The notes beneath the pieces were generated by a model that worked only from the letters and a program-made list of their open reading frames with translations, was not told the origin of the DNA and searched no databases. Source: Purpureocillium takamizusanense (taxonomy: Eukaryota > Ascomycota > Sordariomycetes > Hypocreales > Ophiocordycipitaceae). From it: 64,000 bases of DNA. Position 1 is the first letter of the stretch; each line of letters starts with the position of its first letter. Below, piece by piece: positions 12,150-24,027 of the stretch. A program made the position numbers and the translations under genes. The stretch covers positions 992,001-1,056,000 of the forward strand of contig NC_063076.1 of assembly GCF_022605165.1 (NCBI RefSeq). The letters run 5' to 3'.

Positions 12150-12575
12150 AGCGCGGGGTCCCCTTTTTTTGTCTGTAGGACAGCAGGACCGGGCGGCGCG
12201 CGACTCCCGAACCTGCCACTGCTTCCTCCCACACCCCTTGCTGGCGTCGATGGGTCAAGGCGCCAGCACGGATGACTGAGGCACGGGCCGTGGCCGAGAC
12301 ATGGCTGGCGGCAGCGTCGCCAGGCCCGCGCCGTGTCGCAAAAGGTGAGATGGGAAGACATCAATGGGTTTGCGGGTGCATGCGCAATTGGTACATGGCA
12401 AAGTATATTGATGACGGCCGATATAGCCTGTAACTTTAGTGTACAATTACATCTTTTTTTTTTGTTTGTTTCCGGTGACTTGGGTATCCGATCAAAGACT
12501 TGACCCAAACGACTCGCCAGTAGTCGTTCGTTCGGTCCAGCGACTGACTTATTTTGCATGCAGATCTGATCTCTC
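12150..12575. other. convergent 3' intergenic region
   Basis: Lies between the stops of the 11061-12149 gene (plus) and the oxalate decarboxylase gene (minus). It holds a T-run at 12454-12462 and AT-rich sequence suited to 3' ends. No gene seen. Confidence 0.5.
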
Positions 12576-13782
12576 TCAAGGCTTGGTAATCTCGTCCTTC
12601 TTGGCGTCCTGGACCTCCTTCCAAAACTTCTCGCCGGCCTCCTTGTCATCGGCAAAGAGGTGGTCGAGGACCATGCGCTGGGGGGTCTCGCCCATCCACT
12701 GGAAGAGGGAAAAGTCGCGGAACTGGTCGGAGCGGAAGATCTCGAGCATCTCGACGGGCTCATCGCCAATGTTCTCGACAAAGTGGCCCATGTTCTTGGG
12801 GACGATGCCCACGTCGCCGGGCATGTAGTCAAAGGTGCGGGCGTTGCCCTCGGCGGCGAAGATGGTGACGCGGGCGCGGCCGCGGATGAAGAAGGACCAC
12901 TCGTCGGCCATGGGGTGCCAGTGCATCTCGCGCAGGGCGCCCGGCTCGATGACGGCGTGCGCGGCCGCGACCGTCTTGGAGATGGGGAAGTTGGTGGAGT
13001 CGGCGATGCGCACCTCGCCGCCGCTCGTCTTCTTGGGCTCCTGGTCGAGCATGCGGTGCGTGAAGTTGTACTTGCTCTTCTTGACGTGCTTGCCCGTCGG
13101 GCGCTCCTCGTCGATGGGGCCGGGCTTGGAGCCCTGGAAGATGTACTTTTCGCCCGCGGGGAGGTGCTTGAAGACCTCGGGGCTGAGGTGGAAGTTTTCG
13201 GCGATGACCGACCTGGGGGTGTGGGCTGAGCGACGAGACAAGCACAATGTTTTGTTAGCAGTCGGACCTCTCTCATCATCAACTCATACACACACGCACA
13301 CGCACACACATACACGCAAGTCGCGGCTCATGGGGTGAAAGGGGCGCGGGGGTTCGTTCATGGTAGGTTTCACTCACCCAGCCAGTCGGTCAGGATAAAG
13401 GTCGACTCCTCGGAAAAGTGGCCGTCGTCAAAGATGAGCAGGAACTCGGTGCCGTTCTCGCCCAGGCCCTGCAGGGAGTGAGGGACGCCGCTGGGGAAGT
13501 ACCACAGGTCGCCCTTCTTCAGGTCGTCGATGAAGTTGCCGCCCTCGTAGTCGAGGGCCGTGACGCGGACCTCGCCGTCGAGGACGTAGGCCCACTCGGC
13601 CTCCTTGTGCCAGTGCAGCTCGCGGATGACGCCGCTGTCGAGTCGCATGTTGACGCCGGCCAGCTCGACGCTCGTGGGCAGCTCGCGGACCGTGGTCTGG
13701 CGGGTCCAGCCGCCCTCCTACAACATTGCAGCAGCACATGGTCAGCTTCGACATGAAGGCCATGAGGAACAAGAAGAGGCAC

Positions 13783-13816
<34 letters not shown>

Positions 13817-14215
13817 AAGAGCGGGATGGAGTGCACGCACCTCGATGCGCGTGTGCGAGTCGGTAAAGCTCCAGCGCATGTTGGCGACGTTGCCGTGGTC
13901 GGTGCTGGGCGGGCGGATCATGTCGGGGCTCTGGCGCGCGCGGTCGCGGTTGTAAGGGCCCAGGACGGAGGCGCCGTGGCCGTTGCGCCAGGGCCGCGGG
14001 TCGAGGTCGTCGCCGATGGGGTCGATCCGGGAGTCATAGGGGTCGCGGTGGCCCGGCGTATACGGGCGGCTATTGCCAGTGCCGGCCTTGCTGGCCTTGC
14101 CGAGGAACTTGTCGGGGATGTCGAGGCCGTTGAGGAGGCGTTGGCGCGGGCTGTCGTAGTGCGGCAGCGCGGCGCACATGCCGGCCAGGAGCAATTGGCT
14201 CGTCGAGAGCTTCAT
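12576..14215 (-). CDS. secreted bicupin oxalate decarboxylase
   Basis: Three exons: 14215-13841, 13717-13378 and 13225-12576, giving 454 aa. Introns are 123 bp (phase 0) and 152 bp (phase 1). The second join restores [17 protein letters not shown], the linker between the two cupin domains. The N terminus ([18 protein letters not shown]) is a likely signal peptide. Each cupin has a manganese-binding set: [12 protein letters not shown] in the first and [13 protein letters not shown] in the second, with the later His residues in GVPHSL and NMGHFV. The enzyme splits oxalate to formate and CO2. The lid over the first metal site reads SEES where the Bacillus enzyme has SENS. The Glu linked to decarboxylase rather than oxidase activity is therefore kept, but the next residue differs. 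Intron 1 contains a (GA)n tract. Confidence 0.9.
13785..13815. repeat. (GA)n microsatellite in oxalate decarboxylase intron 1
   Basis: Roughly fifteen GA units; read as CT on the transcribed strand, so it forms a long polypyrimidine tract in the intron. Confidence 0.9.
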
Positions 14216-16381
14216 TGTGCGTGACTGACGAGGGGATGAGATGGAGGAGGCGCCCTAGGTTTGCTATGGGAGAGGGAGAAGAGGACGGAGGAGGAGGCAC
14301 ACGGGGATCGGTCGTGGGAGGGGGGGTGGGAGAAAAGGCCGGGAACGGGGCAGGCCGAATTATAAGGCAGAGAGAGAGCTCTCTCTGCAGCTTTCTTATT
14401 AGCTTGTATCGGCCGGTGGTGGAGAGTCCTCCCTCCGACTGATCGATCCAACCCAGTTGTGTCATCCTGTCAGACGTCAGGCAGTCTGTACTACTGCTAC
14501 ACTACCTACGTACGTGCGACTGTGCCAAAACGACTTTTGCTACCCAAGTACGCAACTGCCTACTATTCCCAATGCGTGTCCGGCTGGCAAAGTCAATTCG
14601 GCGATTGGTGGGCGCGGGCTTTTTAGCTTTTAGCTCACGGCTACAGTCATCACATCCAGGCCCCCTCCCCAGGCCGGCGGCGACGTGCGGTCCCCCCGGT
14701 GATGAATTGCACGATGGGCGACGAACGGAGAGCGGGCAGACAGGTGGAGCACGCGCGGAGGGACTGTGTGGGGGAGCGAGAGAGCGAAAGCTGGGAGGGG
14801 GATGGAGGGCGTGCTTGGCTGGCTTGTTGTTGACGATAAAAACAGGCAACTCGCCGGCGGACACCAGAACTAGCAGAACAAAAGCTGATTGCGAGACTGA
14901 CTTGCCGAGCAAAGTCCGCCAGCCCAGGGACCTTGTCGCGGAGGGCGTAGATTACCGGGGAGGGGGCTGTGTCGAGCCCTCCTTGTTCACTGCATTTCAC
15001 CGATGATGATGCTGGTGGTGAAGAAAACGCTCGGCATTGTGAGACGGATGGGTGAAGCGCGGGCTGCTCCCCGGCGAGGGCCGTACTTGTAGCGCCCGCA
15101 TCGGCCATTTTTCTGAAGTCCGAGACGCACGCGGCGCACACCCTCTCCCCGACAGGCCCCCCAACAAGCCCCCGAACGCATGGCGTCCATGCGACTGATT
15201 CGACGTCCCGGGGCATGTGCGTCGCAATGCGCAGGTCCGTCTGCAGCATGATGCATCCATCTCGCAGCAGGCCACTGCAGTGTCGCAGACGACGCCTGGC
15301 GCCCGTCAGGGAGGCCGATCATGGCGGTGGTGGCTGCCGCTGCTGCTGCCTCTTTTGAAGCTTGGCCCTCTACAGTACCTACTAACTTCGTAACGTCCAC
15401 CTTTGCCTGGGCGACAACCCTTTTTTCCCCTGGTCTGTGGTCCAACGCCGAGAGGCAGCGTCAGCGACATGCAGCAGCAGTCAGCAGCACCCCGAGATGC
15501 CGAAGCGCGTTGCCACCTGGATTCCATTCCACTGGCAGGATCATCGTGTCGGCGCTATGTACTAAAAGTGCAAAGTCGGGGCGCTGGGCGCAAAATGTCG
15601 CCATTTTCTTTGCCAAAGGCGCACCTGCACCGGCAGCGAGACCGGGGGCCCGACACCGGGGGGGGGGGGGGGTTGGAAAACGCACCAAGGCGGGCCATAA
15701 GGTACAGTACAGTAGTACCTCCACTTCACCGGGCCGTCGCAACAGCGGACCTCGGCGCTAAAAAAAAAATCCTGGAGGCTCTACCAAGGTCGTCGCCTCC
15801 CCGGGCAGGCTTCTTTTACCGCGGGCTCATCATACTTGTACGCGGGCAGTCCCAACATGCCAAGGTAGTAACTTAGTGAGTGCAGGTATAGCGCACCAGG
15901 TTAGAGCTGCTGCGCTGAGACAGCACCTTGTCGCCCATCAATCGGCCTTGACGCGACCCTGCGGCAAAACTCCAAGGCCAGCCAGCACCGTTTTGTCCGA
16001 GCAGTCTCCGACCGCCGTCATCCGCCGCGGCTCCAACGTCTCACTCACACCGGCTCCAACGTAGCACAGATCCTCATCCTCATCCTCATCCTCATCCCCA
16101 TCCGTCCGCCCGCCCGCCCGCCCCAGCGACCCAGCAGAGCTTCCGTGCCGAGAGTTTAATTTTTTTTACTCTTTGCCCTTGTCTACCCACCGCCCTCCAC
16201 AACAACAACCGAATTTCTTCTCTTCCTCTCCTCACTCGTGACCGCAATTCACGTCATTGAATTGATACCTCACCCTTCCGTCCTGTCTGCCTGCCGCCAC
16301 CACCGGCCCCCCCGATCTACTCGACCCCAATTAGGTTACTGAGACACGCTCTCGGCGCCGTCGTCGCCGCGACGTGAGAGT
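14216..16381. other. 2.2-kb divergent promoter region
   Basis: Separates the oxalate decarboxylase (minus) and DUF1275 (plus) genes. It contains a poly-G run at 15659-15672, an A-run at 15763-15771 and, near the plus gene, a hexamer TCCTCA repeat followed by CGCC units. No supported coding frame. Confidence 0.55.
16071..16122. repeat. TCCTCA hexamer and CGCC tetramer repeats
   Basis: About five TCCTCA/TCCCCA units are followed by five CCGC units, about 260 bp upstream of the DUF1275 start. This is probably leader or core promoter sequence. Confidence 0.8.
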
Positions 16382-17456
16382 ATGACCTCCAGCTACGGCA
16401 CCGCCGCGCCGCCCGTGGCCGCCGGCAACGGCCACGGCAACGGCGTCGTCGGCGACGAAGAGGCGCCGCTCCTCGGCGGGCGCCACGGCCGCAAGCCCAT
16501 CTCCAAGTCGGTCCTCGTCCGCTGGCGCAAGCAGCTCCGCGCCGAGGTGTCGCGCTCCTGGGCCGACCTCGTCCTGCTGCTGTGCTACATCGTCACCGGC
16601 CTGCTCGACAGCGCCTCGACGCAGGTCTGGGGCGCTTTTGTCTCCATGCAGACGGGTGCGTCTCATACCCATGCAGCAGCGAGCAGCCCATGCCATGCGA
16701 CCGTGCTGGCTCCCCCCTTCCCCCTCACCCCTTGACCCCATGCCATGCCATACCATGCCACCTCCTCCATCCAACCTCAAAATGACGACGCGCGTGGTGA
16801 GACGCATTTTTGACTGACGTGGGCTCTCGCCCCTGCCCGACACAACAGGAAACACCGTCTACGTCGGTCTCGGTCTCGCCTCTCTCGCCTACCCGCCCAC
16901 GAGCCCCCGCCTCTACAAGTCGGGCGTCTCCCTGCTCTCCTTCTGCGTCGGCTCCTTCTTCTTCGCCCGATTCCACCGCTTCTTCTCGCCCAAGCGCCGC
17001 TGGGTCCTGTGCGTCTCCTTCGGCGCCCAGGCCCTCTTCACCGTCGCCGCCGCCTGCATCGTCACCTTTGCGCCCGGCCCCTCGTCGGGCGGCGACAAGG
17101 ACGACAGCGTCGTCGACTGGACCGTCCTGGTGCCCCTCGCCCTCGTTGCCTTCCAGAGCTGCGGCCAGGCCGTCACCAGCCGCGCCCTCAAGTACAACGC
17201 CCTCACCAGCGTCGTCCTCACCAGCATCTACTGCGACCTCTTCTCCGACCAGGACCTCTTCGCCCTGCACAACGTCGAGCGCAACCGCCGCGCCGCCGCG
17301 CCCCTGCTGCTGCTGCTCGGCGCCGTCGCCGGCGGCGTCTTCTCCCACAGCCCCGTCGGCATCGGTGGCGCCCTGTGGACCGCCGCCGCCATCAAGGCGT
17401 CCATGGTGGTCATGTGGTTCTTTTGGCCCGCCGAGCCCGAGGAGGACGAATCCTGA
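16382..17456 (+). CDS. DUF1275 (YoaK-like) integral membrane protein
   Basis: Two exons: 16382-16655 and 16849-17456, giving 293 aa. The 193-bp phase-1 intron has a gtgcgt donor, a TGACTGAC branch region and an acaacag acceptor. The join gives FVSMQTGNTVYVGLGLASL, the typical DUF1275 block where helix 1 leads into a TGN motif. After a soluble N terminus of about 60 residues there are roughly six hydrophobic segments. These include WADLVLLLCYIVTGLLDSAS, VCVSFGAQALFTVAAACIV-like and LLLLGAVAGGVFS segments, and the family's LVAFQSCGQAVTSRAL region. The function of the family is unknown. The opposite strand is also open for 248 codons, but it is highly charged low-complexity and has no family match, so I treat it as a shadow. 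Confidence 0.85.
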
Positions 17457-18154
17457 GGAAGCCAATCGCAAGCATTATTTTGGTGGTTGTTTTTATGGCC
17501 ATCTACCCCTGTACTATCGCCAAAGAGTTGCCTGTGCATAGTGTCCAAACATAGGTGCACATTTACGTAGCCAGCGTTCGCAGTGCGGCGCACAGTCCGG
17601 CCAGTAGTCATTTTTCACAACTTTGTTTTGGCGACATGGACTGTCAGACACACGTAATAAGAATGTGTCGATGTCGGACGCTCGGTCCTATGTCCCGGCG
17701 ATTGCGACGATGGATCCACGTTGGCTCCTACCGACGACCTTTTACTTCGTACGATGGCGGAACACCAGCTACGTTTGTCCCATGGCGCAAGTGATTGCGG
17801 GATCCGAGCAAACAAAGCTACGTGATGCTGAACGCGGCACATCAAAAGGTCCCAAGACGTCACTTGTGATCGCTTCAGTACCGCAAGGCGTCGTCGTTCT
17901 ATTTGCACCGTATAACAAAACACGTACAACACACTCCTCCTGACTTGTTATCCTTCACTACCAGTCCCCTCGTCACCCGCTGCCCATCGCCCATGGCGTT
18001 TGCATCGGTTCCCTCTCGTCAATCGCAGTTATGGTCACACACACACACACACACACACACACAGGAAGGGGGGGAGGTTGTGTCAAGGTGCGAACCGCCC
18101 ACGACGTCGCCCCGGGTCGACCGTCTCCCCAAGGCATCGTGCGCCACTCCCCGC
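17457..18154. other. convergent intergenic region
   Basis: Lies between the DUF1275 stop (plus) and the stop of the small secreted protein gene (minus). It includes a clean (CA)n run at 18036-18062. No supported gene. Confidence 0.55.
18036..18062. repeat. (CA)n microsatellite
   Basis: About thirteen CA units, 90 bp downstream of the small secreted protein stop codon. Confidence 0.9.
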
Positions 18155-18800
18155 TTAGGACGTATCCTCGATCTTGATGTGCCTGAACTGATCTTCGATC
18201 TTGACGTGCTGGTCCTCGACCTTGACGTGCGGAGAAGGACTCCTGACCCTGTCGGTGGGCCTAGGGGACACATCCCTGACCTCGCCGCGTTCCTGGCAGG
18301 GGACCGGCGCCTCCAGGAAGTTGAGCTTTTCTTGGAGCAGCCTGATTCCCTCGGCGTTGCACATGGACATGTCCTGTCCCTGGATGAACGCGCATTCATC
18401 CACACCGAAGTGTTGGCACTGCAGACACCATGGCCCGTTAGCACTCCTCAGCCCGTGTGGTGGTTGGGGGTTCAAGATTCTTGGGAGGACGAGGGGAAAG
18501 GCAGCCATCGCCCCCTCCCCCCCCCCTCTTTCTCCTTCCTCGGGGCGTCTCACCGGATAGTCGCTCCGGCAGGGCTTTATATCAGCTTTCCCTGTGACGG
18601 GTAACGCGACCATGCACCCGTCCGCGTAGCACCTCTGTAGAGTCGAAAATCAATTCGTTAGTCTTCTGCGTCTGGTGGACCCTCCCAGTATTGCGCGATG
18701 CGATGAGTGATGTGTGACTTACGCCCCTGATGAGTGTCAAGCCAGCGTTTGCCGTCGCCGCGCTATAGGCGGCGAGGAGAGCGAAGAGTGCACGCCTCAT
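18155..18800 (-). CDS. small cysteine-rich secreted protein, candidate effector
   Basis: Three exons: 18800-18723, 18634-18554 and 18418-18155, giving 140 aa. Both introns (88 and 135 bp) are phase 0 with strong signals: gtaagt and gtgaga donors, a CTAAC branch site in each, and ctctacag and tctgcag acceptors. MRRALFALLAAYSAATANA is a clear signal peptide. The first exon is almost exactly that signal peptide. The mature part has seven Cys in about 75 residues (RCYADGC, KPCRS, CQHFGVDEC, MCNAE, VPC), followed by an Arg/Ser/Pro-rich tail. The tail ends in three near-identical motifs, VKVED, VKIED and IKIED; the first two belong to a 21-bp direct repeat. No family is recognised. The odd Cys count leaves one unpaired or allows dimerisation. 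It could equally be a non-effector secreted peptide. Confidence 0.75.
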
Positions 18801-21800
18801 TGTGGATGATGATGGGGTTGGAGGGGGCAAGGGGAACTCGGCTCTGGCTGCTGTGTACGTCTACCAAGTATTGCTGCTGCGAGGCGACAATCCAAGTCGT
18901 TACATAAATCGCGGTGACACTATCGGAGGCCATTGACGCCTTTATATACGAGGTTCATGTTATGCGTGCGTTCGCAACGCCGACATCTGCACCGTGGTGT
19001 CTATCTGCCCATCTATGCGCCTTTCAACCTATCGCATTCCTCAATCCAGTGCCCTCCCAGAAAAAGACACGGCTAGGCCGCGACATACGGACTAAAGTAC
19101 GCGTTCAAAAAGAAATTTCCTATATCTCTTTCGTCATCGTGATGATTCGGAAGTTAAAAACCACTCTCCGGCCCATGCGGTCCCCTTGTTTGCGTGCGCC
19201 ACGCACGATCTGTGCTGCGTTGATCTAACCGCTTGGAAAGTCTGTAACGAAGCCCGGGCCATGATGAATACCCTACTCTACCCACTAAAGGGTTGGGGGA
19301 CATAGAAACGTTGCGGAAAACCGCCCTGTTTCACCACCAGGCGTCCGAGGCCGTGAACACGCGATCGTCTACACGTCCTCCAACGTTGGGGGGACCATTC
19401 CCTGGCCTCATTCATTCCTTTCGAGGGCAGGTGCTTGTAGCAGGCCTGGGCTGGGGCTGGGGCACGTGAAATAAGACCCCAAGAAGGTAATCGGACGCTG
19501 GTTATCTCCCTCAGATTACGTGTTTTCGCCTGCCTGTTCGTGTCATGGATTTGTAGTATCTTTCTCGTTGCGTGACTAGTTTTTATTTGAAGGGATACAA
19601 CCCGATATGACGACCAACCGTAGAATCTTTGAAAATTGGCGCTGAGCCTCGTCCGCGGGAAGCAGGGTTTGTTTAACAGTCACTTGCCTCGAAGAAGGAC
19701 TCTGTGAAACTGGTCTTGTCTAAGTCATCTCGGTTGTTGTGGCTTAGGCTGGCTGAGCCGATGAACCCCTTGTCATTGAGTGTTTACTTGGGAAGCGGGG
19801 CGTAGGTTAACTTCTAAGATTATACGGTATAGATGCAAAGTGTGCTCTGTTCGATGGTCATGGGTGCACGTACTGTCATGTGGTAAACACAGCGGCCTTG
19901 CTGAGACTAGTGAGCCATAAACATCAACATTATTGAAACATCGATGCGCCGCGCTGACCTACTGTTCGGGTCATTCGTTGGCACCACGCCTTCAGCGTTG
20001 TCGGGGATAGCGGATGAGTCGCGCGATGCCTCCGGCGCGAGGGCGACTCACCAGCACCAGAGATGAAACGTGGAGCCTAGAAGCCACAGGTGCCAGTAGA
20101 GACGGGCAAATAACTCAAGTTTCAGAGCAGCCGCCTATACTCGACATGGCAGTGGCATAAACTGCGAGTGAGCATTGCCCTCGCGCGATTCGTTCCCTTC
20201 GCTCCCCATGACACGATCTGATTACAACACACAAGACAGCAAGCGAGCGATGCATAGACAACGTATGCATCCCCATTCATCCCTCCCAGCTGCAGCCAGC
20301 TGCAGCCAGCAGGGGAAAAGATCGGAGAGGGGTTCATGGTGCCACAGGCGACAGATCGACCGCCGAGGACTTGCATCGTCAAGATTGTGTAGGTGGCTGG
20401 CTGGCTAGCAAGATGCTCCCGACCGTGAGTAATGACACAACAGCGACGCACTCCCCAGCAGGCAACCGTACTGCCGATCAGCGCGGTTTCATGGTTAGAC
20501 TGGTCGTGGTAGACGCAAGTCCTTGCCGAGTATAATCAAGGCAGAGCCGAGGCTCAGCTCCTAGTAGACTTTCCAGACGTCATCATCACGCAGCGCCGCT
20601 ATCACCACGCATTGTCGAGCTGCCCTGCTTGCCCGAAACTCGCAGAGGCATATGCACGCGTGCTCCGATGCTGTCTCTGCCGTTAAATAGTCATAGTGTC
20701 GGTTTCGCGGATCTGTGGCGTCGGTTTTCTGGTGGCGCCCTCACCGGAGCAACCCCTCCGACAACGATGACGGGGGGCCGCTCCCGAGACCCGGGCCGGA
20801 TGCACCAGCAGGGCGGGCGATGGAGGGCGAACGACAACGACGTGCTCCGGGTCGGGAGAGCAGACCATCGTTGAGCCGCACTACGCACGCCACGGTAGTG
20901 GCCGCGGGAGGTCTGACTTTGGGGCCAAGGTGACGCACGTGGGTGTCATGCGGGCGGGTGAGGACGTATGACATCACGCGGCGGGCAAGACTCAGGAACC
21001 AGCCGGTCGCCACAGGACAGGACGCTGGCGGTTGACGATGTCGCCCTGGGGGAGGGCGGCAGGGACAGTGGGCTAAGCCAACGCGGCGCGCGCATCGAGA
21101 TGACATGCCCGCCGCGTTTCAGGGCAGGCGATCTAGCCAAGGTGACGAGCTGCGATGGCAGGCCGCCTACGTAGGGAAGAGGTGAGCAAAACGGGCGCAG
21201 TATTGACAGAGACGGAACGCACGCCGATCCTGCTACCCAGATGGCGGCGGAGGGAGGCCCTCAAGTGGCCCCTCGGAAAAGCGACAGCGGCGGGCGCATC
21301 ACGGCGCCGGAGTCTGAAGATGTTTGCAAGAGCCGCAATCCAAACACACAATATTCAGCAGTGAAGCCGACACGTGGAATTCGTGCGATTGACTCGCCCG
21401 GTCCCTACGTCCCTGTGGCTGGTGGACAAGCAAACGAGGTCTGCCGTCCCGGGAAGTGAGCTCCGTCCGTTTCCAACGAGGCGCAGTGGGCCGCGGTGGA
21501 CTTGCCTGAGAATGACTCCAGTCGCAGCGGAGGAGGAGGGCCTGGATCGGTCGACGGGCCAGGGGGGCCAGCCCAGGCCCGTCCGCCCGCCCCGTACCTA
21601 GTAGGTCGCGCCACGCCACGCCAGCCAGGCGGCAATGACGGGAGCCCTGGACGCTGTAATTTGTTACTTACCTCAGGTATCGCGGGGGGAGCCCCGGAGA
21701 GCGGCAATGCATCCCACTGCAGGCAATATGCACATTCCAGCACCGCCTCCCTACGCTGCACATCGCACGGTTCACCTTTTCGCACATGCCGTCCTGGTGA

Positions 21801-24027
21801 ACAAGAGACTCGCTCACCATCGTGTGGCGTCGGACTGGCCGGACAAGACGGGTGCCCTGTTGGCCGGTCGTTCCAAGTTGGGTTCGACTAGCTCCATGCA
21901 GAAAGGGTCTCGAACCTCAGCTGCCGCTGCGGCGCAATGTGAATGGACCAGCGGTACTGTCGTATTGTCGCAGTAGTAGTATTCGGGCAATGTTTGACAG
22001 ACGGAGGAACGGGGCCGCACGTGCAATGGCAGGTCCTGGCAGATAACCGAGCTTTGCCTGCGAAGTCGGCGGTGCGCTTGACAGACTCGCACAAAGAGCA
22101 CAACAGGCGGTGGGTACTAAGCAAGCCAGATAGCAGTAGCATCGCGAGCAGGGCCGGCCGCATTCAGGTGGCATTACGGACCAGCAGGCATGAGCCCTGC
22201 CATCATCACGTCGCCGCGCAGCCTCTGTGCTCCTGCCGGTATCCGCCTGGAGAACGGCGTCAGGCAGTGATTGGACCACCCGCGCGCGCTGAGAGGGGGG
22301 CGGCGCAGGGCTAAGCGGCGGGGGAGGGATGCTCTGGGTGGCCTTCCTGCCATGACGTAGCCAGGCGCGTCATACTTGCAGGGCACACCTGACGCTTTGA
22401 TTTAGTCGCTGTTGGTGGTGGTACGTAGTGGTAGATGCTTGACGCAAATTCCGCCCTCTGGACCCCCGAAAAAGAAGTAGCCCCGCGACGCATGCGTCGG
22501 CACGCCGTCGACGCTGCGCGAGCCAGGCACAGGCACAGGAAGGGCATGGGACGAGACGACATATTGTATGATGGAGGACGCGTGCCTTGTTGCCTGCCAA
22601 CACACGAGGGCATATTCGGGAGGGAAGAGAGTCCACGCCAAACCTTGTTCTCGTTGCCCCGGAGGCTGGCGGCGCTGTTCAATGCGGGCGGGGGGGAACG
22701 GCGGGTCGTAGGTGTGTGTGTGCGCCGGGGAGCGGAATAGCAGCGGGCTGAGGAATCTTGATGGTCGGGCGGTGCTCGACAGGCCGCGGCGATGATGTGA
22801 TGTGCTCGCAAACATGAATATGTGAATGACAAGTACTAGGTGAACGAACGAACGAATGAATGATGATGATGCCCGGCAACCCTGCCCACCCACGCGGAGA
22901 CTGATCATCGCCTCCCGCCCATGTCGCTCTCTCTTGTCGCCGCCCCATGACTGACTTCATCGCAGCGCAAGGCCCCCCCACCACCCACCGTCATAGCCCA
23001 GGAGTGCCTGCCTGGCTTGCCTGGATGCCCTCCATCTCTGTCCCGTCCCGTCCTCTACGCTCCCCCCAGCCTGGAGGGCGGCATGGCGGCTGTAATGGGT
23101 AGTAAGGTAGGTCAGCCCAGGTTGGTTTCTAAGCACCCGCCACGAGCTGGGAGAACCGCCCGCCTGCCCTGCATGTACCTGTATGCACGTACGTAGGCCC
23201 CCCCAAGGCAGGTTAATAATTCAGGTCAAAGGTGCTGTGCGGTGCCAATGTTCGCGCCCGCACGCCGCAACCAAGTTCGTTCCCATGGAATATCGCTGAG
23301 CCACCCGTCACCACCTGCCTGCCCGCCCAGCCGTCTTGCGTCACCAAAAATCCTCGCCCAGCTACGTAGGCGCTACTACTACTCCTCTCTCGCCCTCCCC
23401 CAAAACCACCTGTCGTCCGCATCACCAGAAACTCGTCCACTTTTGCTCTTCGCCCACCATCAGCTTCCCGCATCCCCCGCCGCCATCTCAAATTATCCCG
23501 TTTGTCTGCAGACAGTGCAGAGACAAAGATTGGCCCGCCCGCCCGTCCTTCAGTTGCGACATTGTGCGTCGACCGAGCCTGCCGCCCGCTGCGTACCACC
23601 CATTAAACCCCGCATCCTGCCCTCCTCGCTCTCCGACCGGCCCTCCGTCATTCTATCCCACCCCTCCTGGCCTGCCTGCCTGCCTGTCTGCCTGCCTCTT
23701 TTTTTTTTCTACACGGTCCGTCCGCCTGCATCGTGCAATTTTTCCGCGACGGTGCGTTTCGGCTAGACGACGGACACGACTGCTCAACTCGACTCGACTC
23801 GACTCGACTCGACTCGACTCGGCTCGGCTCGACTCCCGTCTCGATTTCCTTACTCCGTGCACCGGCACGCACGAACCACGCCGGCTGCGCTTTTCGACCG
23901 TGCTGCGACACCGACTCCAATTCCGGCCGGCCACTTTCCGCCCTCGACATTTCTCCCCTTCTCTCCCCCGCCGTCTTCCAAGAGGAGCAGAGCAGTCGCG
24001 CCGCCGCCGCCGACCCAGCCGCCCGCC
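18801..24027. other. 5.2-kb gene-poor region
   Basis: No frame in this stretch resembles a known protein, and none gains length by splicing that I could find. The open frames at 21,374-22,314 are short and low-complexity on both strands. The last kilobase (about 23,200-24,027) is pyrimidine-rich and probably the promoter and 5' leader of the kinase gene; it includes a CGACT pentamer array. A long non-coding RNA or unannotated short exons remain possible. Confidence 0.45.
23785..23834. repeat. CGACT pentanucleotide array
   Basis: About nine tandem ACTCG/GACTC units with two GGCTC variants, about 200 bp upstream of the kinase start codon and so probably in its 5' leader. The pentamer period means it cannot keep one reading frame as an amino-acid repeat. 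Confidence 0.9.

Noticed and set aside
12053..13315. 420-codon minus-strand frame
   Set aside because: Out-of-frame shadow of the oxalate decarboxylase exons; Ser/Arg/Pro-rich nonsense product.
16725..17471. 248-codon minus-strand frame opposite the DUF1275 gene
   Set aside because: Gly/Glu/Ala low-complexity with no family resemblance; the plus strand has the recognisable protein and splice sites.
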